Source: Strigamia acuminata (lineage: Eukaryota > Arthropoda > Chilopoda > Geophilomorpha > Linotaeniidae). From it: a DNA stretch of 64,000 bases. The notes below the pieces were generated by a model. That model did no database searches. It was not told the DNA's origin and saw nothing but the letters and a program-made list of their open reading frames with translations. Of this stretch, positions 48,303 through 61,860 are shown piece by piece (the stretch's first letter is position 1; every line of letters starts with the position of its first letter). The position numbers were made by a program, and so were the translations under genes. Location of the stretch: assembly GCA_949358305.1 (NCBI GenBank), contig OX442314.1, positions 19,089,060-19,153,059 on the forward strand, given 5' to 3'.

Positions 48303-51296
48303 AAACTTTGGCATTACATTTTACTAATACAGAAGGCCAAGGTGCATGACCTGCACTGCCGCATAATTCACCGCAATAAAACCAGGTAATACAAATTAAT
48401 AATGCCCAGTTAATAACATAAACTTGCATTAAACTAGTCCTAGCAAATGTAATTGGAAGTCAAATTTCCACGGACGTGACCCAACTAATTATTCCCTGCC
48501 CGCCCACTGAACAACCGTCAGTTATTATTACGAATGACTTACAAGTGCAACATTTGAGTTTGAGTCACAGGTGCGTGAAGTGGCGAGTGCCAATCCTGAA
48601 GCTTATAGCGCAAACAAAGCAAACAAATAGTCTCGGCGTTATCTGCATTGATGAACAGTGACGCATAGGCCGCGACCCATTCGCAGCGATGAACATTCTC
48701 GGCAAACGCACAAGACACGTAATCAAGTTGAGAAAACCTTACGGAATGCGTGAGCTACGCAAATCGGAGTAATCAAATTATCGACCAACGACGCAAATTC
48801 GCTTATGGTGATGTATTAAAAAGAAAAATGAATTCAGAAAACTAAGGGAAGGAAGGAAGGTTGCAACGCACTTTCGATGTGTAATTAATCCTGACAATGG
48901 GGTGGTTTCCAGCTAGCTATTAATCCTAACACCCCATAATTCCCATGGCATCAAATCAATGGCGTATAGAGACATCTGCTGACCTCAGTGGAATTAGAAT
49001 GATTGGAGTAGAAAATGATACCGCAAAGTATCAGACGCAACCTAGGCTTATTAGTTGGTGGTCAGATGAAAGATGATTGGCTTTAGTGTTTATGTTCGGA
49101 CATGAGAAGGCAAATAATTATTTTTATTGTTATTATAATAAATTGCTAAAACTAGCGGCACGGATTATCGATAATGTAAAGTGCGTCACGAAAATTCTTG
49201 CTCCTGAATAAAATCCGGGTGCTTGAATGACACGAGGCAAGAATTTGAGTGACTAACTCAAATTAAAAATGGTAATCTGCATCACACGAGTGGTACACGA
49301 AAAGAATTCGATAATAATAATAATAATAATAAATTCTTCATAAAGCTAAGTTAAATTTGCATAATTTTGATTAACAACACATTTCCCGTCTTAATGATTA
49401 CACCCAGCAGCCAGTCAAATGTATTTATAATGGGCAATGGATCACAATCAGTGTTTGACTTCAGTCAGGTGAAGAAACTGGTAAAAACAAAAAATAAAAA
49501 CGTAAAACGATACGACCTGTGATTGGATACCGAGTTCTCAAATCAAATAGCCGTCGCAACAGATATTTCTAAAAATAGTCAATAATGATTGAAGAATTCA
49601 ATCAATTTTAAAACAAACTCACAAAACCTCGTTTTTTAATTGTAGAACTTGGCAACACACCTGAGAGGTATTGTAAATGCTAATTTCATTTTTCCTCGAA
49701 AAATTGCAACATTTGCTTTCTGGAATTACCCACCTCCTTAATGATATCATACTGAAAGAAGATATCAAGGTCCATAAATCAATACCAGTGTTCCACATGA
49801 CCGCTTTTAATCACTAAAATCTCCGAAACAAAAAGATTTTAAAGTTTCTTTAAAAAAAAATAAAAAAAAAATAAAGCATTCTTCTTACTAAGCCCAAATG
49901 GCCCAGAAACAGTGTTTTGACTTAAATTACAAGCTACAAAAACTAATACCAGGTAAAGGTCCAAAGGGTTGATAATAGCCATGACATAAATCTAACTTTT
50001 TTTCCCTCCATACAATTTAATGTACCGTACTGTAAATCTTTGAGACAAAAAAAGAAATTCTAAAAGTGTAAGATTTATACCCCTGTAATTCAGAAAAAGT
50101 GTCGCAGTCAAAGGGAGTTTCTTTGATAAAATGTGTTAATTTCAACAACACTTTTAACTGAAATGAATGCCGCTCCAATTTGCACACGGTTAATTAAATG
50201 CTGCATGAATATGCATTTCACTCACTTGAATGCAGCAGACAAGGCAATGAGCACTTTCTTCCACTGTGCTGACTCACAATTATACTGATTATCATTTGCT
50301 ACTTGACTCAAGAGACAATTGTTTTTACCATGCCTAAATTGGGGATTTTGTCAAGCTGCAACACCCAACAGAGTTTTAGCAGGTTTTACTCTTTTTTTCT
50401 CTCTCTAAACTGACTCGTATACACAATTAAATGTCATTTCCATTTGCCATTCGAGGCTTTACTGCAACACAATGGCGAACTAGGATTTCAAAGAAATGAA
50501 TGTTCCTCTATGACAGTAATTTGATTGCATTACGATCCCAACATTATGTTAAAAAATGGAAATATTAACAAGATTGCCAAATTAAATTAAATTAAAGCCA
50601 TTTGTGTATTTAAAACGTCTAATAAATTGTTTATGTAAGTAATCTAAGTCCACTTACCACATCTAATTACGCCACCAAATACTAATTAAAAGTTTGTCTT
50701 ACCTAAAAATAGAGAAAAAAAAATCGTTAAGTTTTTAAAAGCATCCATTAAGAAAACAAAGCAAAACACTAAGTCCATCGCCAACACCGCTATATTTGGA
50801 TATGGATATTCCGCACAATCTCTTTTGTACATTTTCTCCGAGTGATAAATATCCCACTTTATTACTTTCTGGGTTTATTTTTTCCCCGCCTGCTCCTTCT
50901 TACATACAGTTATACGGACATCATAGAAAATTGCATAAGTATTTTTGGGTTGCAATATTGCCATGAAAACAGGAAGATCCAGTGGTTCATGACAGGATCG
51001 TAAAAAGTTTCTCATTTCAACAACTAAAAAAGCTAGTATAATGATTCAAAAAGTAAAAAGCTTACACATAAACTGTCAAGCATCTGCGAAAGCTTTAGAA
51101 AAATAAAATAAACCAAAAACCAAATTCTTTTCCTTTGTTTTGCTCAGTATTTGTTTTCTTCATTATTTATTGATTCGCTCTGCCATGTTTTCTATTCATT
51201 CTTTAACATTGTTTGTCTGTTTATTGATTCATTTCTTGTTTGTTTACTGTACAATTTTTCGTCTTTTTTGTTGTTTTTGTCTGATGACTGACTATA
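48303..51296. other. Gene-free stretch
   Basis: No gene was recognised. Balanced-composition islands lie at about 48890-49090 and 50160-50360. The rest is AT-rich with A runs near 49850-49875. A TACCGTACTG word near 50024 matches the terminus of the 18165 element over ten bases only. Confidence 0.5.
49311..49333. repeat. (AAT)n microsatellite
   Basis: About seven ATA/AAT units without interruption. Confidence 0.9.
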
Positions 51297-51692
51297 CATA
51301 TGACCACAGACCTAAATACTACCGGACTGCGCACTGCAAATGGCGCCCAGCTTGTGATGATGTTGGGATAAAGTGACATCATGAATGCTCTCCAACTTCC
51401 TGTTTTGCATCTTACTCCACCAATTTCAATCCTATTTTCCGTTTTCCCATTTTTTTGTGCTTTTATTTCTTAGATTTAAATAAATACATCTGGATAGCGA
51501 GACGTCTCACAATTCAAAACCACACAATATTTGCTAAGCATTCTTCAGAAATTTTGTTTGTACGCTGATTTCAGGCATTCCTAATATTGACAGGAAGTGA
51601 AAACGAATTTAGTGTTGCCACTACCCGTAAGCACACGCTTCTTACCCACAATCCCTCAGTTCGCAGTCTAGTGTATTTAGGTCTGCGATATG
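51297..51692. mobile_element. ~396-bp inverted-repeat element (MITE-like)
   Basis: The two ends are imperfect inverted repeats of about 40 bases. The left contains CAGACCTAAATAC, then GACTGCG, then CACTG; the right, read inward on the other strand, contains CAGACCTAAATAC, then GACTGCG, then AACTG. Both begin with a CATAT word outside the CAGACC block. The centre is AT-rich and non-coding. A target duplication is not certain and the superfamily is not assigned. Confidence 0.65.
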
Positions 51693-54600
51693 AAACATTA
51701 GTTTTTTAATTACTTTACTAAAGTGCTGAACACTTCTCAATTTTTAATCTCAATTTCTTCACCACCATCACCAACACAACACTAAAGCGGTGTGACCTCT
51801 ACCCTCACGCTCTAAGTTATAGTCCAATATAGATGTAGACTGTATACTCCAATTTCCTTGCACTGTCAGTGAAGGATGGAAAATAGAAGAGTGTGTCAAG
51901 CAATTGTGAAAGTGTAATCATAATACTTGGTGATGAAGATGGCTTCCTGTGGAGATTAAACCACATTTTCATGCTGCTATGCACAAATAGTCACACAGAC
52001 TTAATTTTGAGTAGAATTCACAAGCTCATAAAGGATTTCTGAAAAAGAGGAAATCTCATCAAGATTACACGGGGAATATTTTTCTCATTTTTTTTCTCAT
52101 CCAACTTTACTTTCCAAGATTGTGTCTATGTACCACAGGGAGATTAGATATAAAGGTGAATAACATCATTAGCTCAGCTATATTTTTTTCTCTTACAAAG
52201 CTACTCTTTATATCATGCAACAGCAGGAAACTGCAACTTTATGGCATGCAGTTGGTGATACAAAAAAATGTTTTTAAGGACGAGCTTTTCAAATTAAACT
52301 CTTCATTTGAAACCATTTTATTTTAAAAGATATAAAAAAAAATTTTCAATTACTCTTATGCACAATAAAGTTTAATAGAAAAATAAAAAAGAAAAAAAAA
52401 ACTTCCCCATACACGTATTGCAGCTTCAACATCTATATTTCTTTATAGATCCAGCAAAGTTTGCTCATCTGACTATGAAGCATATAGACGGATCTGGAAA
52501 AATCAACCAAGTGGAACTTTCATTTTTCTTACTTTATTCTACCTAGACGACAAGTTCCAACACAAGACAAATGACAGGATTGCTTCGGCTCGACAATTCT
52601 AACAGATAGACCCTCTCTCTCTTGGACCTAATAATTCTCGTCTTTACTAGAGAAAAAGAAAGTCTAATAATTTTTTCCCTCTCACAGTTTTCTTTCATAT
52701 AATCTCTAAGCCTTTAAAAAATTGCAGGATGAGAGGATATTGCAAAGGAAAAGAACAGTAAAAATAGCAATTTACTTACGGGCTGCAATCAGTGATAAGA
52801 GTTTTTCTTTTTTGATAAATTGCACAAATAAAGTTAAGTATAGACACCCACCCACACCAGATGGAAGTCAATAAAACCTGGAATTAATATTTTTAAAGAG
52901 TTACTTCCTGGACCACCCGTGTGTACAAAATTCCAACTTCCATTTTTTTTTTTACTATTGTTTATCAAGGCAATAACAACAACGGCAAGAAAAAAATTAA
53001 AAGTGCACTCAAAACTTTACATGCGCATATTTAAAAACCAACGATTGCGGGAAAGCAAGCAACAATTCTTAGCATTTAATATCAATTTGTCTTGTTGGCA
53101 CCGTACTTTGGCTTTAATGTAAGCTTAATGATAATAAATGGTGCACTTCAACAGCTGTTAATAAGGATTGAATCAATACATTTTCAGTAATGCTTAAAAA
53201 AAAAGTCATTTGATTAATATTAAATTTTGCGGGTAAATAAATTGAAAAAAAAAAATAATAATAATAAAAAACATCTCATTCACCCTTGCACTAAACAAAA
53301 CAAAGCATCAAAGCATTTTGCGAGTCATCTGTCTGCATGGCATTGTCATGACATTTTTGTTTACATTTCCATTATCATGTAGGAAGAATACAATCATAAA
53401 TAAACAAAAAATAAACCGCAGCAAGAAAGCCAACTTCAAGGGTGTGTTTTGCTTTGAGCCAGACATCACATTGATCCAATCTTTGTCTGAAATTCCTTTC
53501 GTGACACCGGTTAATACTTGCAGTTTCAAGATTGCACAATTTAATCCTCTTCGGATTTGACTGTAGGATTGAATGTCACACAGACTCGTTTTCGACGTGT
53601 TCGTGTATTGGATCGAGATTTAAGCGACTAATGTTAAAAAAAAATAGATACGTCTGGATTTAAATTTAAATTCTAACGCAGACCGATGTGTAACCCAAAA
53701 AAGCAGCAATTGAAAAGAAAAAAAATTATTTAATCAAAAATAAAAATGAAAGAGCACAATTAACGTAAAACCATTTCCATTCTGAATCAGCAATAATATA
53801 TGTCCCATAAAACCACACATAAGCAATTACCTGATAATATATGGCATTTAATCATGGCCCCAATCCTCTAAAAACTTAATCTGAATACAAATAAAAGCCA
53901 AGACAGCGTGGACAATATCTCATTAACTCACCCAGCATCCCTCTAGAGCTGTTAAAAAATCGCTGTGTCAACTGCTCTTTGCTGCCTTGCCTCCATCTGC
54001 TTCAAAAGACATTGAGGAGTGAAGCAAAAGGAGGCCCATGGGTTTTACCGGAGCAACTTTTTCCTCCACAAATTGAACTTAGAGTGGGCAACAGCCATTG
54101 CACAGACTGTTAACTGAATTTATTTTCTCTCTCTGCGATTTGCAACTGTCCAAAATTCAACTGGGAACTTGATGCGGCCAAGTTGAGATAGTGCAATTTT
54201 ACGGCTTTTTCGCTGTCCTTTCTACAAAAATAGAATTAACGGGGGACAAGTACTTCATGAGATATAACTTATATAGTCTTTTATCTTTTTGCCTTTTCAT
54301 ACCACGGCAACGATTCCAAGCAGTTAAAACGTGTCTAACCCTTGAAATTTCATGTCCCATTACAAGTTGACCCGGGCGCATAAAAATTTCCATACAAAAT
54401 ACATTTAAAATAATTAGAATTCATTTCTGCTTTTTCTTCTCCTTATTGATCATTTTTATTCTGCATTCAGCATAACAGCCAAATGAATATATACATCACA
54501 GTCGCTTCGTTTTCGTTGCCGACAAGTTTACACAGCATTATTTCACTACGATAAAAACAAGGAACAACTAGCTCAAATTTATAGCGCAGATTAATCAAAC

Positions 54601-57600
54601 TTGACAAATGATACATCCTTGTATCTTTAGAATAACACAAAAAACCCATTATAATTTCTCAATTCGGCACAAAAATATGTCATCACTATCCTATTGCCCA
54701 TCAACATTTTTTTTTCTCTTTTTCCCTCCCCAAGAAAAAAAAAACAATAAATATATTGAAATATTTTGCTACGACTTCCATCAAATTCTTTTTTCTCATT
54801 TTTTATTTTTCAAAGTTCCTATTTCGATTTTATTCTCTACAATGATTGTATCATCTTCAAAGCTTTGGGCATGAATGGCCTTTGCCGTAGTTTTTCCACA
54901 TGAAAAATGCTTTGGCCTGGGGTTGTAACTTGACTTTGCACCCCACACTTTACTCCAACCACAGATGATGAAGAGTGAGTCAAAGATGATGGCTGCATAG
55001 AACATTACCATTTAGATGAGTTGCTGTGGTGTGCTTCTTTGGCCCCAAGGTTTGCTTTTTCATTCAACTGATTTGCATTCGAATAGTTTCATTGACCAAC
55101 ACACACACACATACACACAAACTGAAAAAAAATCTAAAATTCACAACCTTGTAGTTTTATTTAGAATTGCAACTGTTGCCAAAAGGTCATGTTACATTGA
55201 GAATGTTTTCTTGCATCCCTAAGTGACACGGTAAACAAGTTCTCCCTCGTTAAAAAAAAATTCAAAACGCAGCTTATATTTCTTGCGTTTTTAAGCCCAA
55301 TTAGGTCACTCGAGTAGAAAATATTCCGATTTCCATTAAAAAATGTAGAAATTTTGAACGGCACGCACAGATAGAAAGCGCACTTATATAAACTCTCCAA
55401 ATGTTAATTTATGTGAAAATTTTTCTGAATTTCATCTTTAGTCCCTTAGGTAAATGAGTGTTTCCCTCGTGCAACCTGCCTTGCCTTCCATTATGGCAGA
55501 TTTTCCACACCCGATAAATTTCCATATTTGCTCCGATGCACGCAGCAGAGCTGAGGTTTTCGCTTATGTGGTCATCTCTAAGGAAAGAGATTCAAGTCAG
55601 AATTTATGGGGTGGTGGGCAGTAATTTACAATTCAGTTTACGTTGCAACTATGCTGTAAATTCAATGTCAACGGATACGCTGCCAATATTTCTGAGCTGC
55701 AGCTGCGGGCCACAAAATTGAGTTTGCCATGAGAATGCCGCCAACTTTCTGCAAAATCCTCACAATAAATTCACACAAAAAAAACCCTGATTTGTAATTT
55801 CCAAACGTATACATTAATTTCGCGCCGAGAGATTCGCAAACAATCAACCCCGCTATAAAAATTTATGAATTTCCATCGCATTCTTTAAGAATGTTGCATA
55901 AAATATGACACGCGCCACTTTAAACAAAGCTCTCTGAAAAGTCATTTTCACAACAAGATGGCTGCACCCAATGCAAGCTTAAGAAATAGAAATGAGGCAC
56001 ATAACTTTTTATATTTATTCATTTCTCAGGTCTCATTCAGTTTTCTGGAGTCATAAATAAAGCCATAAAAATCTAAGTCATCAAAAACTACTCCAATATC
56101 CACTAATCGCTCTTACCTTTTGCCCTATTTCAAACCCACAAAAACACACAGACAAGCCGCAAAGTGGGCAGAAAGTGACACCCAGCATCGCATTAAAAAA
56201 ACTCATTTTCCAACTAGGAGGGCGTTGTGTTTGTTTTTACGGACTGAGTAATTGTCTTAATTCTCCAGCCAGAAAATGTCGATAACCCAATTTTCGACAA
56301 TCAATTTATTGAAAAACGACTAATAAAACACATCTTGAAGCAATTCCAGTGGATTTTATTTACAATTCAACTTCAAATCAAATTATCTTACGAAATAATA
56401 TTTACTCCGTATTTTTAATTAATAATATCATACGAGCTTGTCTTTCATTACAAAAACACTTCAGATTGGTACTTGAATTGAAACCAATTCACTTAAATCC
56501 CGTTATGACGAATTTTCATTGTTGTGACATTTAAAAAATTGAAAACTTTGGCTATTCGTGCATTTTTCCATCTTTTCCACACAACAAGAGCGAGTGGTTT
56601 TAAATTTCAGCTGGTGCCCATTTCGTTGTTTATCAGCTGCACCCATTTTAATATGAACCAAAAAAATAAATGAATAAGCCGAGCTTTTTGGACAGCTTAT
56701 TACACTCTTGTCAGGAACATTTTTCAACTCTGTAGCTGTGTCATTGATCTTGCGTCTTTTGCCCTTGTCGCTTGACTGTACTTTCACCTGGTGGTGTGCA
56801 TTTAAATAACCACGTTGCCCTTGGCAACAGACAGCGAGAGCAAGTTCAAACGCTCTAGCCCCAGAATAACAAATAACACGCATTACCGTTGTAGACCACT
56901 TGATTACAACTTGATGGCTAAAAAAAGGTGTAAACTGATCCCCTTCTACATTGGAACATCGATCTCTCGATTTCAATTACGTACAACCTCAAATTGCACC
57001 GAAAAACCAGAAATTTCAAACTCGGAAAAAATTTAAACATCAAAAATACAAAAAATTTATCCAACAGTTTAATAAATGTTCAGATGCATTAAAAACCCGA
57101 TATTTCATCCAGGCACAAACCTAACCCTAAGCTAAACTCTTCTTGCAACAGACATAAAAGATTGGCTAATTATCTCTAGTGCAAGTCACAAGACACAGCG
57201 CATAAATTGCATAGGCAATAATCATGCATCACGGTTTAGGCGAGACCCAATGGTACATTTTCCCCAACAGTTTTCATATGTCTGTTGCACAGCCATAGAA
57301 AATTGCCTTATTTGATGAAAAGTGCAAGTTCAGACTTAAGTGTTCTATCGCATTACGCTTTTACTGCACTAAGAATTCAGCGGTGCATTTTGATTAAATA
57401 GCCAAAGATATGTTTCTAACATAACGCTTAAAACACCAACTAGTCATAAAATGTCATTGCGGCAGACCTTTAAAATTCACACGGGCAGCAACTGGAAAAA
57501 GAAAAAAAATTCCACCCAGACTAAATTATATTCATTCACCTTCACGACGCCAATGCTTGATATTTTTAGAAAACGTCTCCTAATTTAATTAGGTAAAAAG

Positions 57601-57844
57601 GTGTCATTGTGCCTGCTACAGTGCATTAGGGCTCTTGACAATTAGTTAATAAATCTGGAATGGAAACGCAGCCGTAATGATTATTAGATGTTCCTTCTTT
57701 AAAGAAGTTGTGCAATCAAATTGTGTACATAATGAAAGCTGCGCAAATGTTGCGTGCAAATTTCATTCAAATTAATAAAATATTCAAATAAAATCATTAA
57801 AAATTTGATTTGCAATTTTGTACGTTAAACCAGTAAGTTTAACA
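51693..57844. other. Gene-free stretch
   Basis: No gene was recognised. AAGATGGC (YY1/Pho-like) sites lie at 51936-51943 and 55955-55962. Complex islands lie near 53930-54190, 54880-55090 and 55450-55740. A minus-strand open frame at 56503-56976 (157 codons from a non-ATG start) has no domain. AT-rich tracts separate these. Confidence 0.5.
55099..55118 (+). repeat. (AC)n microsatellite, interrupted
   Basis: About ten AC units with one T interruption. Confidence 0.85.
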
Positions 57845-58210
57845 CAAAAATCTCCCGTAAAATCCCGTTTTGCCTCTCGTTTGGAGGGTCGTCTTAAGGG
57901 TCGTGGCCTGAGTTTCATCAGGCGCATTCAATACAAAATTAACACAACACAGGTCTAAGTATTAACGCTAGATTTTAAAATCCAAAAATTCCCTAGAAAC
58001 TAGTGGCACAACCTTAAAGACGACCCTCCAAAGGTTGTGCTATATTTTTTCGTACCACGAGCGTCTAAATCAGATTTTGTATGAAGTTCTTGCGTTAAAT
58101 CTCCCACAACACGACATAACACGATCGTGTTACGCTTTATTGAATGCGCCTCTCGTGTTAACAGGTGATTTTTGGACGCGAGAATATCTTTATTGAACGC
58201 GTCTAGTGAT
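57845..58210. mobile_element. Nested foldback element with several inverted motifs
   Basis: Two overlapping inverted pairs are visible. TTGGAGGGTCGTCTTAAG (57881-57898) pairs with 58012-58030 with one extra base. GGCGCATTCAATA (57921-57933) pairs with TATTGAATGCGCC (58138-58150). A third related word, TTTATTGAACGCG, lies near 58189. A 16-bp perfect palindrome (TAACACGATCGTGTTA, 58117-58132) sits between. There is no coding content and CpG is unusually frequent. It is read as a rearranged or nested non-autonomous DNA element. Confidence 0.55.
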
Positions 58211-59429
58211 ATTCACGACAAAATGAAACATTTTTACAAATTTAATTTTCGCTATCGCTATAACAAAGTTGTAGCAACAACATAAAAAAAATCAAAATGC
58301 CAACAACAGACGACACCCGAAACCCCAATCCCCAACCACTTAAAAAAAAGTCAAAAAGTGAACTAAATGTCTTCTGACATGGAATTTCGTTTTGACCCGA
58401 GGACATCAGTAACACATTGATGTAACCCAATACACTTGGAGCTAAGCCTAACGTGATGCGGCAGCGTGGTTTGACATACAAAATGAAGCTTTTCAGTATT
58501 GGACACTGGACTCCAGCCTGAATTATCTATCACAAGCAAAACGTGAATAAGATGCTGAATAAAAGGCAAATCATTGAGAAACCTCTTTGAAAATGCAGCT
58601 CGGTGACCATATTGAAGAGGACACTTGAAAAACTAGACAACAAGGTTAAGTCCTTGGAGAATTTTTCTCCAATACGACTTTATTTATAGTCTGAAACGCC
58701 AAACTAGCACTACGATAACGTTGTTACAAACATCGAAGCGTGAACCACCAAGTTCAAATGACTTTTCAAGAAGTGGTAAAAAAAAATCTTATGAATGTCA
58801 ATGATGTTTCTTTTTCAAGTGTAAATGTAAAGTAAATAAAAAATACCGTAAATAAAGAAAAAAACTTCCAACTTCTTTAGAAAAGGAAAAATAAATAAAT
58901 AAATAAGTTAAAGCTATCTTAACTATAATTTAATTTTTATTATTATTATTATTTCATTTTTTGAAAATAAAAGAAAAGTTTAAACTTCAAATCCTCAAGT
59001 TATGACCTCATAATTTTTTCATTAATAACCCCTGTCTAAATTTGCTATTGACTCCAAAAAGCAATTTTTTCGCACAAACATCCAAGAGGGGATTTGCAGT
59101 CTAATTTGAAGAATGACAGGTGCCATCAATCACCTATAAGCACCTAGGCACATTTTCATGCCTGTTACCTGTTCTTTCAGGTATGAAAACTCTTTAAGCC
59201 CGTATATTGCTTCATGATTGGAATTGATAAAAGTTTTATAATGCGTGATGTTAGCCGTAAAATAAGGTGCAAACTCGTTTGGTACCACCTTTACTTTAAC
59301 TGGGGTTTGTTTAGCTTCTGCTTGCAAGGAAATCCAATAATTAAAAGGTTACACAAAGAGCATGAAATACAATTAAAACTTTTTAAATTAACTAGGTATA
59401 CAGTACATATTTTTTTTAAGTACTAATTA
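58211..59429. other. Gene-free stretch between two elements
   Basis: AT-rich, with a TTATTATTATTATT tract near 58938-58952 and (AAAT)n words near 58890-58906. Minus-strand frames at 58242-58569 have no domain. Confidence 0.5.
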
Positions 59430-59980
59430 AGAGGGTTCATTAAAGAAATGTACAATTCTGCAATTTTGTGATTTTTGCATTACTCACAAAATCGATCATT
59501 CATGGATTTTGCATTTGTGCGAATCAAAGATTCTGGAAATGATCACATGACCCAACCAACCGTAAGATATGATACAGCAAAAAACAGTTTTCAATTTGTA
59601 CAATGAAATAATAATTTTAAAAATTAGTTACAAACAATATTTTCACACTTACATGTTTTACTGAATCTTCTGGAGTTGTTTCTTCGTTTAAACAGCTAAT
59701 ATGAATTTAAAAATACTTCGATGCATAGCGAGTTATTTGTGATGGCCATTTAGATCGAGCTTGGCTGCTGCCATTTTGTTTTGTGTTTAACAAGTCTCAA
59801 AAGCACTTGCCAAAATCGCAAAAATACCTTTTGTTTGTTTACGTGACTTTACGTTTTCCCTCTTTTCCGTTTTTGCAATTATGCACATGATTGATGGAAC
59901 TGATATCACGTGACAAATCCGAAAGTGCAAAATTGTTAAAATTGCAAAATTATAAAATCACCTCTATTAATGAAACCTCT
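59430..59980. mobile_element. 551-bp MITE with AGAGGGTTCATTAA termini and TA duplication
   Basis: The left end AGAGGGTTCATTAA (59430-59443) and the right end TTAATGAAACCTCT (59967-59980) are inverted with one mismatch. TA flanks both (59428-59429 and 59981-59982). Subterminal segments rich in GCAATTTT / AAAATTGC also pair loosely, and the inner parts contain TCACATGA / TCACGTGA words. There is no coding frame. The TA duplication suggests mobilisation by a Tc1/mariner-type or related transposase. Confidence 0.75.
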
Positions 59981-59982
59981 TA

Positions 59983-61454
59983 CTGAAATGTTAAACTATA
60001 CCCCTTTAATACTATTTTAACCCTCAATACGCTTCATGAATTTAGAAATTTTCAAAATGCTAACTTTCAACAATCTCCCACATTGGGAAAAAAAATGTAA
60101 GACCTCCCAGACTAACCCCAGTTTGCTTTACCAGAAATCTGTTCAGCCCCTCTTTAAGAGTTCATCAATGAGCAATGTGCAAACAAAATCAAAAGACTGT
60201 GCTTTCAAATTTTCCTCCCTGCTGGATAAAAAAACCACACAATCAAATTCTGAACCTAGAACCCTTTGAATGCAATCTCTCCGATTTAATAAATGACCAA
60301 AATCTAAACTTCAACCACCATAACCGACTTTTCCAAAAAGCCCTTCAGAAACCCTTGAAAAACACTTTAACCCATTTAAAATTTCAACAAAATTCCACGC
60401 CAAACGCCCTGCTGTTAAATATTTCACAAACTCACTCCCCCTGCATAAAAAAGGTACCCAAAGGCTTCTGCGCCACAAAAGCCTCAGCCAACTTGCGCAA
60501 ACATCATGACATGGGCTAGTATAAGGGTCAATCTCGGGTGCCAATATAAGCTGACCTAAGTGAACTTCATGCAACATTCATATCACATGGTCTCTAGATG
60601 AGGGCAACTCGTGGGGGCACATCTTGCCTTTTCCTCCCCCACATGACCATTGCCTCCCTATTTCATTAGTCCTGCCTCCCCTTCAATGTTTGGTAGCCAA
60701 CCGCCAAGTTTCTTCTGAAACTCCCCTTTATGTACCCAAAATTGGCAGAAACTTGCAATTATTTGACAGATAGATTGGAAGTAAAAAAAATTGAAACGTA
60801 ATGGTCGTTGTGGTCTTTGGGGTTGATAAATTCCAATGTCAGAAATGTTATTTCGTCAAGACACCATTAAATATTTCCCTAAATATTTTCACTCACATTT
60901 TGTAATTCAGTTTCTATCCATTCCCATCTCCCACTTAACTTGCACGACTGAAAACGCACGGTTGGCAATTCCTAACGTGAGCTTTGTTTAATCTTTGCCC
61001 TTTCCTCCAACACTAGAGATGATTAATGGGCTACGGAGTCGAGAGTGAATTTTGCATAAAATTCTCATTGCGCTCAATCCGGCATTGCAAGACGTTTGCA
61101 TTCGACCGTGAAAACTGCGAGGCGTGAAAACCAGTGACACCAAACAAATGACAACAAATTACTTTACTGACAATAACAATCAACCAATCTATCGATGACG
61201 TCATGCCGTTCCCAAACTCTACGATAAATCTGTGTTAGTTACAGCCGCTCGAGAATAAATCAAAAATTTTATTAGCCGCAGTATTTTTTCAATATTTACA
61301 CGCCCCATAATAACGAAAACTTAATAAATAAATAAAAAAAAGAACTACATCTTAAATATTAAAGTCAAAAGTAGTCATAAAAACCCTGGACGAAAAAACA
61401 TGTTGCCGAACCTGCGCACTTGCGGCCGCTCTCAACAGCCCATCCAATTTGACA
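59983..61454. other. Gene-free stretch
   Basis: No gene was recognised. Open frames at 60175-60519 (plus) and 60311-60577 (minus) overlap each other and lack domains. A palindromic CRE (TGACGTCA) lies at 61196-61203. Confidence 0.5.
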
Positions 61455-61860
61455 CAAAAATACATTGAAATCATATTACAGTGTATTGAAATGTATTTGT
61501 AAATGCATTAAGTTTCACAAGTCACTTGAAAATGCATTTTGTATTACATTTTTACGTACTACTGTTTTGCAAATGATAATATACTTTGTAAAATGTATTA
61601 GAAAATATATTCCACAATATTATTATTTATCAAACGTGAATGTATTGTCAAAATACATTTTATAAAACGTGTTCTAAAGTCTATTTTAAACTATTATTGT
61701 TAAAGAATTGCAATTGAATTATAAAATATATTTTTTTACAATTCTGCAATATTATTGTTTAGCAAATATGAATGTATTACAAAAGCATATTGTTTTAAAT
61801 GAATTCTTCAATAGTATTGCCTTATAATTGCAAATGTATTTGTAAAAATCCATATTTTCA
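61455..61860 (+). repeat. AT-rich dispersed repeat, family 2 copy 2
   Basis: Its first ~150 bases match the reverse complement of 25540-25660. The repeat continues with related AATGTATT / AATACATT words to about 61860, giving a quasi-periodic look with units of roughly 30-60 bases. It carries only a short frame with no domain. It is either an expanded copy of the family or a degenerate array. Confidence 0.55.

Noticed and set aside
56503-56976. 157-codon minus-strand open frame
   Set aside because: It begins at a non-ATG codon, has no domain or signal, and is overlapped by a plus-strand frame. It is most likely chance in balanced-composition sequence.
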